Shown here: positions 35,489 to 44,075 of the stretch, piece by piece
How positions within the stretch are numbered: the stretch's first letter is position 1
Layout: the number at the start of each line of letters is the position of its first letter
Assembly (NCBI GenBank): GCA_046295175.1
Contig: JBKBNY010000007.1
Location: forward strand, 234,196 to 298,195
Direction: 5' to 3'
DNA length: 64,000 nucleotides
Source of the DNA: JALOLV01 sp046295175
GTDB lineage: Bacteria; Bacteroidota; Bacteroidia; Cytophagales; Spirosomataceae
The notes under the pieces: generated by a model
What the model was told of the DNA's origin: nothing
Seen by the model: the letters and a program-made list of their open reading frames with translations, nothing else
The model's database searches: none
Made by a program: the position numbers and the translations under genes

Positions 35489-35806
35489 TTATTTGGTTAT
35501 GTTTATAAATTGCTTTGTTCTTCTTCGAGAGAGCTGAATCATCTCATTATTTTCCATTCTAATAGAACCCGTTTCTTTTTCGTATTTGGATATAAAATCA
35601 AGGTTAATCATGTATGACCTATTGGTACGAAAAAAATTGAAGCAAGCAAAACGAGGTTCTAATTTACCGATATTGGTTGAGGTCAGAATTTTTGAACCAT
35701 CAGCAAAATGCAAAATGGTATAATTGATGTCGCCCTCAAGCAAGATGATTTCTGAAGGGCAGAACTTCATGCGTCCACCTACGGGTACTAAGTTCTTTGT
35801 GTTCAT
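35489..35806 (-). CDS. LytTR-domain DNA-binding regulator
   Basis: 105 residues comprising little beyond a LytTR domain: FCPSEIILLEGDINYTILHF, the core FFRTNRSYMINLDFISKYEK and the basic end LSRRRTKQFI. No receiver. It is related to the LytTR protein at 1222 (shared EIILLE/DIIMLE, FRT-x-K/R-SY-I/M-INL and SRRR). A tandem 21-bp repeat lies 143-184 bp upstream of the start, with geometry suited to LytTR binding. It stands between two large surface-protein genes and may control them. Confidence 0.85.
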   Translation of the reverse strand: MNTKNLVPVGGRMKFCPSEIILLEGDINYTILHFADGSKILTSTNIGKLEPRFACFNFFRTNRSYMINLDFISKYEKETGSIRMENNEMIQLSRRRTKQFINITK

Positions 35807-35948
35807 GGTAGAAAGATTTTTTTGTTAAAAACTTTCCACAAAATTGGAGTGAATTTCAAAGCAAGTGTTATCCCGAAAATGACATTCTTTAACTCATTTC
35901 AGACTAAAAAAAATTATGTAGTAAATTTCTCGAAGAGAATCTTAAATC

Positions 35949-35990
35949 CTTTAACTCAAATATGACTTTCTTTAACTCAAATATGACTTT
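35949..35990. promoter_or_regulatory. Tandem 21-bp direct repeat, candidate LytTR operator
   Basis: Two identical 21-bp units (35949-35969 and 35970-35990), each with TTTAACTCAAATATGAC. A third TTTAACTC is at 35888-35895, 62 bp before the second. LytTR proteins bind direct repeats spaced about two helical turns, so this fits an operator for the adjacent LytTR gene. The assignment is inferred. Confidence 0.5.
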
Positions 35991-36099
35991 TTGCTTTTTA
36001 TTGGTATTTTAAGGTCATTTTTTTTATAATTCTATGATTTCTTTTTCAAAAGTACCAATTCTTATTTTTTCATTTTCGATACTTTTTCAAAGGTATTTA

Positions 36100-38646
36100 T
36101 CAATTACTACAACTCACATTCGCCCCAATCTGAGCCTGAAAATACTTACTAACACCTCTCGCTTCAAAACCCGGATTTAGCGTTATTGAATTCGGTACTT
36201 TAAAATCTATCGCACCTGCTGGTGCTAAGATTTTTGCGGTTGATATGATGGTCTGTATAGCTCCGCCTGCGTAGGTGGGCGAATCTATTGTACCAGTGAT
36301 GGTGCTGTTATTGACTTGTGAAGGCGTATTGCCCAAAAACTCATACGCTCCTATGTCTGCTGTGCCATTAAAGTTTCTTGGGTTGCGGTCTAAATCTAAG
36401 GGACTGATGACTGAATTTGTACCTGCACCGATGGCAAGACTGCACCATTTTAGGCGATAGTCTCCTGCGTCTGTTGGGTTAGTATAAAGAATTGGATTCA
36501 AAAAATTGGGATTAGTAATATTTCCATTGAGGTTACCAGTACCACTTATGATGCCCTGCACTAAGCTGTATGTGATATTATCATTTATTGTCCCTCCCAC
36601 AGAAATAACCTTTTTGATACCCGTAGTATTACTATGCAAAATACAATTTGTAAAATTATTGTTTATGGTTGCTCCACCACCAACAAATTCGTCAATGGCA
36701 GTTCCATTACCAGATAAAGTACAGTTAGTTAAGTTAAAGTTTGTATTAGAATATGGGGTTTCAACTTTAATACCTGTACTATTTCCTGAAAATAAACAGT
36801 TTTGTAGATTGTGTGTTGAAGAACTTTCACTAACTATTTTAACTGCTCCACTTGAAGAACTATTCCCCAAAAATTTACAATTAATAATCTGTGAAGTTGT
36901 ACCTCTCCCGAATGAAATACCTGCTCCAGTAGAACCAGATGCATTATCTACAATCATGCAGTTTTGAATTTTAATATTTGAAACCGAATTCGATACATTT
37001 AATGCACCATTTGTTGCTCCCGAAATCTTAAATCCATCTAAATTTACGTTGCTTCCAAGTATCATTGCAATATTATTGGAATTGTCTGACCGATTTGAGG
37101 CAAAATTAAATGGAGTATCATCGCTCGTTAAATCACCCGATAGCGTAGTTTTATTGGTAGAATAAATCAACGCCATATTTCGCTCATTGATGTTTTTTTC
37201 AGTTCCTGAAAAACCTCCATAGGTTTTCATTCCAACTGGGATTTCGAAAGAAATATTAATATTACTTGCATGGGGCTTATACGTGCCAGTAGCTACATAC
37301 ACATCAAACAGGTCATTGCAAGTATTGGCTGATAAGGCAGATTGCAAATCAGTAAAAGCATTTGCCCATGAGCTACCATTGTTTAGTCCTGTGGCATTAG
37401 CTTTTACATATTTTACTTGCCCTGTTACCCAATTAGAAGCATCGCCATCTTTGGCAAAATTGGATAAAAGACCCGGTAAACTGGTATTTACTGAATTAAC
37501 TACTGAGATAATACCTCGATTATCGTTATTGGGAGAGCCATTGTTGAAGTTGAAAGCCGCTTGCAAATTGGTAGCATTGGGGTTTTTGCAAAACATTTCA
37601 TTCTGAATCTCGGTTTGTGTTTTCCCAACTGTCCAAATCCTTACTTCGTCTATTTCGCCTTTAAAGTGATTGATGTTATTTCGACTTCCGATATAAAGGG
37701 GCGAAATGTTGGTGGTCGAATTTTGAATTAAATCAGGGTCAGAATTACTCAAAGCCCCATCAATATACAGTTTCAGATAGCCACTGCTTTCCTTAACATA
37801 CGCTATATGATGCCACTTGCCGTCATTGATAGAGCTACCAGAAATCAAAACGGTAGCAGTCAAAGTACCGCCATCATATCGCCTTGCTAAGATTTTTCCA
37901 GCATCTGCACCGCTATTTAAGTACCTGATTACGAATGGATAAGCACCTGCTACGCCGTCCCATTTTTCAAGAATAGCGTTATCGGTATTTGCCAATGAAA
38001 CCTGTGCAGACGCTACTTTTACCCAACAAGTAACGGTAAAAAAATCGGTATTGTTAAAATTACCAATAGAATTATGTACAGCTACGTGGTCGTTAATGCC
38101 GTCAAAATTGAGGGCTGTGTTTTGGGGAGTGTTATCTCCTATTAACATTTCATATATCGATACCCAAGTATTGACACCTGTTGGTGCAGCAAAAACAACT
38201 TGGGTAATGTATTCGTTTTCGCCCTGAACATTAAATCCTACAAAATTTGAAATTGAATTTAAGCCCCCAAAAACAGAAACGCTATTGCCCAAGTTAGTGG
38301 TGGCTGTAACTTGTATATTCTCTCCCGCAAACAATTCACACGACATTTTTCTCACATTATTATTAGTGAATTTTAGCGTAACGGGTTGGTTCGGAGCGTT
38401 CGTACTTATATATCCGTTACCTATAAAGCCCTGTGGGCTGCTTGCTACAAACCTAAAATCGTTTTGAGGCGAAGGTCCCGATAGCGAATAAGGATTTTGA
38501 GTAGAAATATTTGGAAAAACTGTTTCAAAATAGGAATATCCGCCAATGGACGTAAAATTATGAGCAGTGGCATTAGAATAGGCAGTTATTTGTGCCTGTG
38601 CTGCGAACGAGTAGGCAATGAGTAGGAATAGGAATGTTTTTTTCAT
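36100..38646 (-). CDS. Secreted LamG / beta-helix protein with coathanger tail
   Basis: 848 residues. Signal peptide MKKTFLFLLIAYSFAAQA|Q. Residues about 20-170 are a beta-rich module; about 175-350 is a LamG/concanavalin-like fold (ALNFDGINDHVAVHNS and the LYIGSRNNINHFKGEIDEV end). About 410-760 is a right-handed parallel beta-helix (AYVKANATGLNN-type start, YVKANATGLNNGSSWANAF, then many NCxxxNN rungs), of the pectate-lyase/polymorphic-membrane kind. The last 80 residues hold SITLNPGFEARGVSKYF, the 3-coathanger stack tail. Likely exported and surface-bound; glycan binding is inferred. Neighbour to the LytTR gene. Confidence 0.85.
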   Translation of the reverse strand: MKKTFLFLLIAYSFAAQAQITAYSNATAHNFTSIGGYSYFETVFPNISTQNPYSLSGPSPQNDFRFVASSPQGFIGNGYISTNAPNQPVTLKFTNNNVRKMSCELFAGENIQVTATTNLGNSVSVFGGLNSISNFVGFNVQGENEYITQVVFAAPTGVNTWVSIYEMLIGDNTPQNTALNFDGINDHVAVHNSIGNFNNTDFFTVTCWVKVASAQVSLANTDNAILEKWDGVAGAYPFVIRYLNSGADAGKILARRYDGGTLTATVLISGSSINDGKWHHIAYVKESSGYLKLYIDGALSNSDPDLIQNSTTNISPLYIGSRNNINHFKGEIDEVRIWTVGKTQTEIQNEMFCKNPNATNLQAAFNFNNGSPNNDNRGIISVVNSVNTSLPGLLSNFAKDGDASNWVTGQVKYVKANATGLNNGSSWANAFTDLQSALSANTCNDLFDVYVATGTYKPHASNINISFEIPVGMKTYGGFSGTEKNINERNMALIYSTNKTTLSGDLTSDDTPFNFASNRSDNSNNIAMILGSNVNLDGFKISGATNGALNVSNSVSNIKIQNCMIVDNASGSTGAGISFGRGTTSQIINCKFLGNSSSSGAVKIVSESSSTHNLQNCLFSGNSTGIKVETPYSNTNFNLTNCTLSGNGTAIDEFVGGGATINNNFTNCILHSNTTGIKKVISVGGTINDNITYSLVQGIISGTGNLNGNITNPNFLNPILYTNPTDAGDYRLKWCSLAIGAGTNSVISPLDLDRNPRNFNGTADIGAYEFLGNTPSQVNNSTITGTIDSPTYAGGAIQTIISTAKILAPAGAIDFKVPNSITLNPGFEARGVSKYFQAQIGANVSCSN

Positions 38647-38691
38647 GGGTTTTTATTGAATATTTTTGCGATTTGATATTTTTTTAACTCT

Positions 38692-41448
38692 CTATTTCCA
38701 TTCACTCGCTGCTTTGCCAAATTTCTCTTGAAATACTTTTGAGAAATACGAAAGGCTTTCAAACCCTACTTTGTAGGCAATTTCAGAAACTGTTTCATTG
38801 CTTTTTTTCAATAAATCTGCTGCTATTTCTAAGCGATAATTGCGTATAAATTCAGGGATAGTTTGGTCTGATATTGCTTTGATTTTCCTGCGTAATTGTA
38901 CCACCGAAAGATTCATTTCATCGGCAAATTCTTCTAATCCAAAAGTGCTTTCGGAGAGGTGTTTATTGATGACTGATTGGGCTTTTTGAATGAATAATTC
39001 ATCAATCGTTGGTTCTTTTTCTTCGATTTTAGATTCAGTTTGTACATTTCTACTCAAATATTTTTCTCGAATCATTGCCCTTTGACTGACCAAATTCTTC
39101 ACCCTAATCTGCAATTCTTCTTTATTAAATGGCTTCGAGAGATAATCATCTGCTCCGTGTTCAAGCCCAGCCAATCTATCCGAAAGGCTTGCTTTTGCCG
39201 TGAGCATCACTACGGGTATATGATTGGTTCGTTCGTCATTTTTGAGTTTTTCACACAAGCCAATCCCATCTAATTTAGGCATCATCAAATCTGAAATTAC
39301 TACATCTGGTATAAATTCGGTTGCTTTTGCCAAGCCATCTTCGCCATCGACAGCTTTGATGAGTTGATACTGATTCTCAAAAATAGAAGCGATATAGTTT
39401 CTCAAATCAGGATTATCTTCTACAATTAGCATGATTGGCTGCCCGTCGGGTTCTATTGGGGTCAAAATTTCGGACGGGCGGCGTTCGGCTTTTGGTTCAA
39501 TCAATGATTCAATCAAATTCGTTTTTCTTTCAGTCTGAATGGCTGGATTCGATAATTTTTCTAATGGTGTAAAAGGCAAAATCAAATTAAAAGTAGTGCC
39601 ATAACTCACTTTGCTGCTGACCTCAATCGTTCCGCCGAGCAAATCAACCAATTCTTTTACCAAAGCTAATCCGATACCCGTTCCTTCATAATTTTTATGT
39701 TCTTCGACTTGATAAAAACGGTCGAAAATCTTATCTAATCGAGTTGGCTCAATTCCTATCCCTGTGTCTTCAATTTCTAATTTAAAATTATTTTTTTCAA
39801 ATAGCAATTTAGTCGAAATCCTTCCACCTTCTGACGTAAATTTGAAGGCATTTGAGAGCAAATTCGTAATGATTTTCTCTAATTTATCGGTGTCTGCTAA
39901 GGCAAAGTGATTGGATTCTAACTGTGGATATTTGAAAATGATATTTTTGCTCTGAGCCAAAGACTCAAAAGAAGCAAATTGTAGATTCAAAAAATTGGCT
40001 AATTCAACTTCATGCAGATTGGCTTTCATTTCGCCAGCTTCCAATTTTGAAAGGTCGAGTATCTGATTGATAAGGCTTTGTAATCGTTGAAGATTCCGTT
40101 GCATGGTAGCAATGATACCTTCGTGCGGATACTTTTTCTGTAAATCCCCAATCGGACCAACCAGAAGCGTCAGTGGTGTACGAAATTCATGCGAAATATT
40201 AGTAAAAAACTGAGTTTTGATTTTATCCAATTCTTCTAACTTTGCCGCTTTCTCGGCTTCAAAACCTAAGTTTCGTAGCTTTTCAGCTTGGTTTTGTACA
40301 GCAGTTCTGAAAGTTTGACTTAGATAATACACATAGACTGCAATTTCTGTTAGCCCAACTAAAATTGTAATTTGGTAGATATTTTCAAATTGAAGAATAC
40401 CCGTTACTCTTAAATTTAAAAGGAGATTTGTAAAATTCCCGAGCAGGAAAGGAATCGCATAAAAGGGATATTGGTTAATTTTCTTGATTAAAGTGTAAAT
40501 AAAAAGGGGATAAAAAAAGCTATGACCGACAATAGTTAGGATGACTAAAAATTTGATAAGAAAAGGTCCATAAAATCCAAACAATAAAATCAATGAAAGT
40601 AAATTGATGATAATAAAACCATAGCAGGTTTGTTTTACCCATTTAGGCAAACTTTCAAAAGGAAGGATATTTAAAGCCAAAAATGCGATTACAGATGGAT
40701 AAATACTCATGAAGGCAAAAGTAATCTTTTCGAGAGTCAAAGAATCTATATTACTTGTGCCTCCAAATACATTAATAGATACCCACAAACTGGTAGCTCG
40801 GATTAGGGTATAAATCGCATAAGCCCTTGATTTATTGTCTTTTATCACCAAAAAACCGATAATAAATACAATAAAAATAGCCATCATTGTCAGGCCAGCC
40901 ATCAACCCAAAACGTATCTTATTTGAGTCAACCCGTGCTTCAATACCCTTGCTATCAAGAAGTTGTAACTTAAAATAAGCCCCTCTTTTTGATTCAAATT
41001 TGATATAAAAAACTTGCCTTTCGTTAGGTTTGAGATTCACCCGATAATTAGGGTACATTAATTTACTAAATCTTTTATCTTTAAATGGCTCTACAAGCAA
41101 ACTATCGGCATTATCGCCATAAAAAATTGTTCTTCGAATGAGTTGATTTTCAAGAAAAAAATAAAAAGTAGAGTCAGTGGTAGATTCGTTTTTTAGTTCT
41201 ATTTTGAGCCAAGTAGCTTGATTGGAGAAGGGCAGTAAAACCCAGTTATTAACATTTTTTTTAAAAAGTTGCTTTTTTACTTCTTTTATCGAAAGATTAG
41301 CAGAGCTATCTTCAAATACACTTACATCTGACGATAAGTTATAGGGAAATTTGGTATTTTTTGAAATGACGAATTCCTGCCCAAAACCTACAGTGGCTAT
41401 TAGTTTAGATAAAAGAAAAATAATGTAATACTTGAGAAAGTTTTTCAC
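38692..41448 (-). CDS. Hybrid two-component regulator (7TM sensor, kinase, receiver, AraC)
   Basis: 918 residues. A signal peptide is followed by a periplasmic 7TMR-DISM extracellular domain (about 25-175), a seven-helix membrane domain (about 180-380), a dimerisation helix, the histidine kinase with TNISHEFRTPLTLLVGPI (His420) and NLLSNAFKFTSEGG, then DTGIGIE and GTGIGLALVKELV, a receiver with IMLIVEDNPDLR and VVISDLMMPKLDGIG, and a C-terminal AraC-type helix-turn-helix ending VAYKVGFESLSYFSKVFQE. Such fusions sense an external ligand and regulate transcription directly. It lies upstream of the LamG/beta-helix gene at 36100 in the same direction, 45 bp apart, and probably controls its neighbours. 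Confidence 0.93.
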   Translation of the reverse strand: MKNFLKYYIIFLLSKLIATVGFGQEFVISKNTKFPYNLSSDVSVFEDSSANLSIKEVKKQLFKKNVNNWVLLPFSNQATWLKIELKNESTTDSTFYFFLENQLIRRTIFYGDNADSLLVEPFKDKRFSKLMYPNYRVNLKPNERQVFYIKFESKRGAYFKLQLLDSKGIEARVDSNKIRFGLMAGLTMMAIFIVFIIGFLVIKDNKSRAYAIYTLIRATSLWVSINVFGGTSNIDSLTLEKITFAFMSIYPSVIAFLALNILPFESLPKWVKQTCYGFIIINLLSLILLFGFYGPFLIKFLVILTIVGHSFFYPLFIYTLIKKINQYPFYAIPFLLGNFTNLLLNLRVTGILQFENIYQITILVGLTEIAVYVYYLSQTFRTAVQNQAEKLRNLGFEAEKAAKLEELDKIKTQFFTNISHEFRTPLTLLVGPIGDLQKKYPHEGIIATMQRNLQRLQSLINQILDLSKLEAGEMKANLHEVELANFLNLQFASFESLAQSKNIIFKYPQLESNHFALADTDKLEKIITNLLSNAFKFTSEGGRISTKLLFEKNNFKLEIEDTGIGIEPTRLDKIFDRFYQVEEHKNYEGTGIGLALVKELVDLLGGTIEVSSKVSYGTTFNLILPFTPLEKLSNPAIQTERKTNLIESLIEPKAERRPSEILTPIEPDGQPIMLIVEDNPDLRNYIASIFENQYQLIKAVDGEDGLAKATEFIPDVVISDLMMPKLDGIGLCEKLKNDERTNHIPVVMLTAKASLSDRLAGLEHGADDYLSKPFNKEELQIRVKNLVSQRAMIREKYLSRNVQTESKIEEKEPTIDELFIQKAQSVINKHLSESTFGLEEFADEMNLSVVQLRRKIKAISDQTIPEFIRNYRLEIAADLLKKSNETVSEIAYKVGFESLSYFSKVFQEKFGKAASEWK

Positions 41449-41494
41449 AGCAACTTTTATATTGTTAGTAGGGTAGAGTTAAGACAAATATAAT

Positions 41495-41529
41495 AAAAAA
41501 GCGAAGAAATTGCTTTCTTCGCTTTTTTA
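41495..41529. terminator. Bidirectional terminator beside the gene remnant
   Basis: GCGAAGAAA-TTGC-TTTCTTCGC, with A-runs on the left and T-runs on the right. On the minus strand it follows the remnant at 41546, which supports that the remnant was once a full gene. It also stands upstream of the hybrid regulator gene. Confidence 0.8.
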
Positions 41530-41545
41530 TGTTGATGAACTACTC

Positions 41546-41736
41546 TCAATTACATCCTACAAACTTCGCTTCAAATACGGTTCCAGCTTTTGCTTCAAAA
41601 CCAGCATTTAATTGAATTGAATTTCTTGCTGGATAATAAATTTTGCAGGGCTATTCAGTTTATTATCTACATTAACTTGATATGCAGCTACAGCTCTTTC
41701 GGTTTTATAGGTCGAGTAATCATTTACTGGGCTTGC
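41546..41736 (-). pseudogene. 3' remnant of a coathanger-tailed surface-protein gene
   Basis: Reading the minus strand gives ...SIQLNAGFEAKAGTVFEAKF then VGCN and a stop at 41546, which is the same C-terminal tail as in the proteins at 30038, 36100 and 54928. About 30 codons upstream the frame shifts: AYQVNVDNKLNSPAKFII is in a different frame from YYPARNSIQLNAGF. Beyond 41737 the sequence is the interspersed repeat, so the rest of the gene is gone. A frameshifted, truncated remnant with its own terminator downstream. Confidence 0.7.
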
Positions 41737-41800
41737 CGCTGGTTTGAGATACCCATATCAAACCAAAATGATAAGGTTTCCAAACCTTAGAATAGCATTA
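41737..41800. repeat. Interspersed hairpin repeat (copy B)
   Basis: Near-identical to 29729-29792: CGCTGGTTTGAGATACCCAT, then a stretch with AAGGTTTCCAAACCTT and AGAATAGCATTA. Only a handful of bases differ. It carries GGTTTG...CAAACC-like and AGGTTT-CC-AAACCT hairpins and truncates the remnant gene at 41736. The gap 41449-41897 otherwise holds the terminator and remnant listed above. Confidence 0.7.
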
Positions 41801-41897
41801 ATGTTGTCGTTCTATTAACACAATCCATTAGCGGCTAGAAAGTCAATTATTCTACAAAACAAATGACATTATAATCCGTTTTTAGAAGAAAACTCAA

Positions 41898-42347
41898 ATG
41901 AAAAAATTACTTACACTAATTTTAACATTGGGATTTCAGAATACCTTATTGGCTCAAAATAGCGACTTCCCAACTTTTAGAAACGAAGCATTAGCGAATC
42001 AGGTAGAAATCAAGAATACCGAATATAAACTTTTGGTTTATGGCGGGGCAAATTGTGGGTTTTGCCATTACTTGATAAAAAACCTGCATGTTTTAGATAG
42101 CTGCAAGCAGGTTCAGAACTACGTACTTCTGGGCGATAGCATGGAGGCCGTCAAAAAAGATTGGGCGGGCTACGTCGAAAAATACCCTTTTTATTCAAAC
42201 CAGATTCTTCAACACCGATTCAAAAAAGACAACGACATATCGCCACTGACGTTTCTGTTTAAAGGCGATGAGCAAGTACTGTATTACAAAGGCCTCAAAA
42301 AGAATATGCTCCAGAAGATTAAAACCGAAATCGGTTGTGCGAAATGA
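41898..42347 (+). CDS. Exported thioredoxin-like protein
   Basis: 149 residues with a signal peptide (MKKLLTLILTLGFQNTLLA|Q). The mature domain shows LLVYGGANCGFCHYLIKNLH with a CGFC redox-type motif, and a later LTFLFKGDEQVLYYKG, fitting a thioredoxin fold in the periplasm. The cis-proline segment is SPLTF. Possible roles are disulfide handling or stress response. It is flanked on both sides by copies of the interspersed repeats, so it may lie on a repeat-bounded segment. Confidence 0.75.
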   Translation: MKKLLTLILTLGFQNTLLAQNSDFPTFRNEALANQVEIKNTEYKLLVYGGANCGFCHYLIKNLHVLDSCKQVQNYVLLGDSMEAVKKDWAGYVEKYPFYSNQILQHRFKKDNDISPLTFLFKGDEQVLYYKGLKKNMLQKIKTEIGCAK

Positions 42348-42367
42348 TTTCTTTTTTAGGTAATTGA

Positions 42368-42420
42368 TTTTTATTAGTCGAGATGACTATTGATAGGTAT
42401 CACTCGCCAAGAGGCAAATT
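42368..42420. repeat. Interspersed repeat (copy B, second block)
   Basis: Starts TTTTATTAGTCGAGATGACT and continues GGTATCACTCGCCAAGAGGC; it matches the start of copy A (29517-29566) with a few substitutions. Confidence 0.65.
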
Positions 42421-42586
42421 GGCGACTATTTTCATGCGATTTTATGTTACACTTCACCTAACTATCTGCTAATTAGGCAGTTTCAGCTTTTTCCGTTCAA
42501 TAAATAATCTTAAATGCACTACACTTAGATAAGAATATATATGTATATTGGTATTGTCTTTTCAGAAAACTCTACCAAATAATACC

Positions 42587-43999
42587 ATGAAAACATCTTA
42601 CACTTTTATTCTTTTTCTTTTGATTCTAACGAATGATTTAACAGCAAAAGAATATAAACCTGCCTCTTTTTTAGGTAACAAATATTCAAATTCATCTTTA
42701 ATAGACTCTTCGCTCCAAAGAAATTCGGAGCAGCATCTCACTCCATCTTCAACAGCTCAAGTTGCTACTTATTGTACACCTATTTACTCAACTGGATGTG
42801 CCGAAGGAGATGCAATAAAGCTATTCAGATTGAAAGGAGAAACGAGCGTTTTGAATAGTAATACTGGAATAACTTGTACGAGTTCTTTTAGTGATTTTAC
42901 AACAAGCTCGCCAATCATAAATTTGGCAAGAGGAAAAAGCTATTGGGGGAAAATGAGTGTGGGCTATACTAATAATTTTGTTTCGATTTGGGTTGACAAT
43001 GACGATGATGGTATTTTTGAAGGTAACGAACGTTTATTAAATAACCTTTTGATATCGAGCACCGCAGAAACTTTTTTTTCAATTTTTATTCCTACAACAT
43101 TTGCAGCGGGAAATCACCGAATGAGAGTTAGAAATGTGTATTATTTTAGTGAGCCAGTCAATGCAACCGACCCTTGTGGATTATATATTTGGGGCGAAAC
43201 AGAGGATTATACCGTAAATGTTGTAACTGGTGGTAGCTCCTATACCGTTTCGACTTACACGCCCAATGGGAGTTGTAATTATGTAACTCAAACTACTGTT
43301 GATGAGTTTTCAAACAATAACTCCAATTATGTACCTTTGGTTGATAGCCTCAACTCACTCATTACACAGATATATCCTACTGGCAATAATCTTGGTAAGG
43401 TTAGTTATAGCTATTACAAACACAATGGCTCTCTACGACAAGACCAATTTGGTAGATATTATTTGGATAGAAATATTACGATTAAAACACAGTATAACCC
43501 TTCAACACCAGTCAATGTTAGGCTTCCTTACTTAAATTCCGAACTGAATGCTCTTATTGCTCAACCAGGGTCAGGAGTAACTTCCCAGTTTGACTTAGTC
43601 ACTACCCAAAATTCAGGGTTTTGTGCCAACATGTATCAAACCAATACCTGTCAAACACTCAAATTTCCAACTGGCTTTGGTTCAATATCGGGAGATAGAT
43701 TTATAGATGTTAACAACATAAATTATTTCGGTTCATTTTATCTTCATGGAGGAAGTACCCCTATTGGAATAGGTTTAGCATTAAATACCATCTCAAGTGC
43801 GAAAAGTGGCAACTGGAATGATAAATCTACTTGGACTGGCTGTGGAACTCTGCCAACCGAAACGATTGATGTAGTAATTAATACAGGACACAAAATTATT
43901 TTGAATAATACGATGGGAGTGCAACAATGCCGAAAACTGTTGGTATTAGAAGGTGCCATTTTCGACAACACCGCGAGTTTTTTCTTAGCAAAACCCTAA
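42587..43999 (+). CDS. Secreted GEVED-domain protein, possibly truncated
   Basis: 470 residues from the ATG at 42587 (MKTSYTFILFLLILTN is the signal peptide); the frame opens earlier at 42548. A GEVED domain occupies about residues 110-212: VSIWVDNDDDGIFEGNERLL, then RMRVRNVYYF and GETEDYTVNV, an acidic Ca-like surface module common in Bacteroidota exoproteins. A second beta-rich region runs to about 410, and the last 60 residues (SGNWNDKSTWTGCGTLPTET onward) are of the kind that usually continues into a coathanger-type tail. Here the protein stops at FFLAKP, 77 bp before the RAYT element's left end, so its C-terminus may have been cut. Confidence 0.7.
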   Translation: MKTSYTFILFLLILTNDLTAKEYKPASFLGNKYSNSSLIDSSLQRNSEQHLTPSSTAQVATYCTPIYSTGCAEGDAIKLFRLKGETSVLNSNTGITCTSSFSDFTTSSPIINLARGKSYWGKMSVGYTNNFVSIWVDNDDDGIFEGNERLLNNLLISSTAETFFSIFIPTTFAAGNHRMRVRNVYYFSEPVNATDPCGLYIWGETEDYTVNVVTGGSSYTVSTYTPNGSCNYVTQTTVDEFSNNNSNYVPLVDSLNSLITQIYPTGNNLGKVSYSYYKHNGSLRQDQFGRYYLDRNITIKTQYNPSTPVNVRLPYLNSELNALIAQPGSGVTSQFDLVTTQNSGFCANMYQTNTCQTLKFPTGFGSISGDRFIDVNNINYFGSFYLHGGSTPIGIGLALNTISSAKSGNWNDKSTWTGCGTLPTETIDVVINTGHKIILNNTMGVQQCRKLLVLEGAIFDNTASFFLAKP

Positions 44000-44075
44000 T
44001 TAAAGTGCAATATCAAAGGGTTGAAACTCGTAACTCGTTACTCACTGGTTTAAGATACTCATCTCAAAATCTCCT

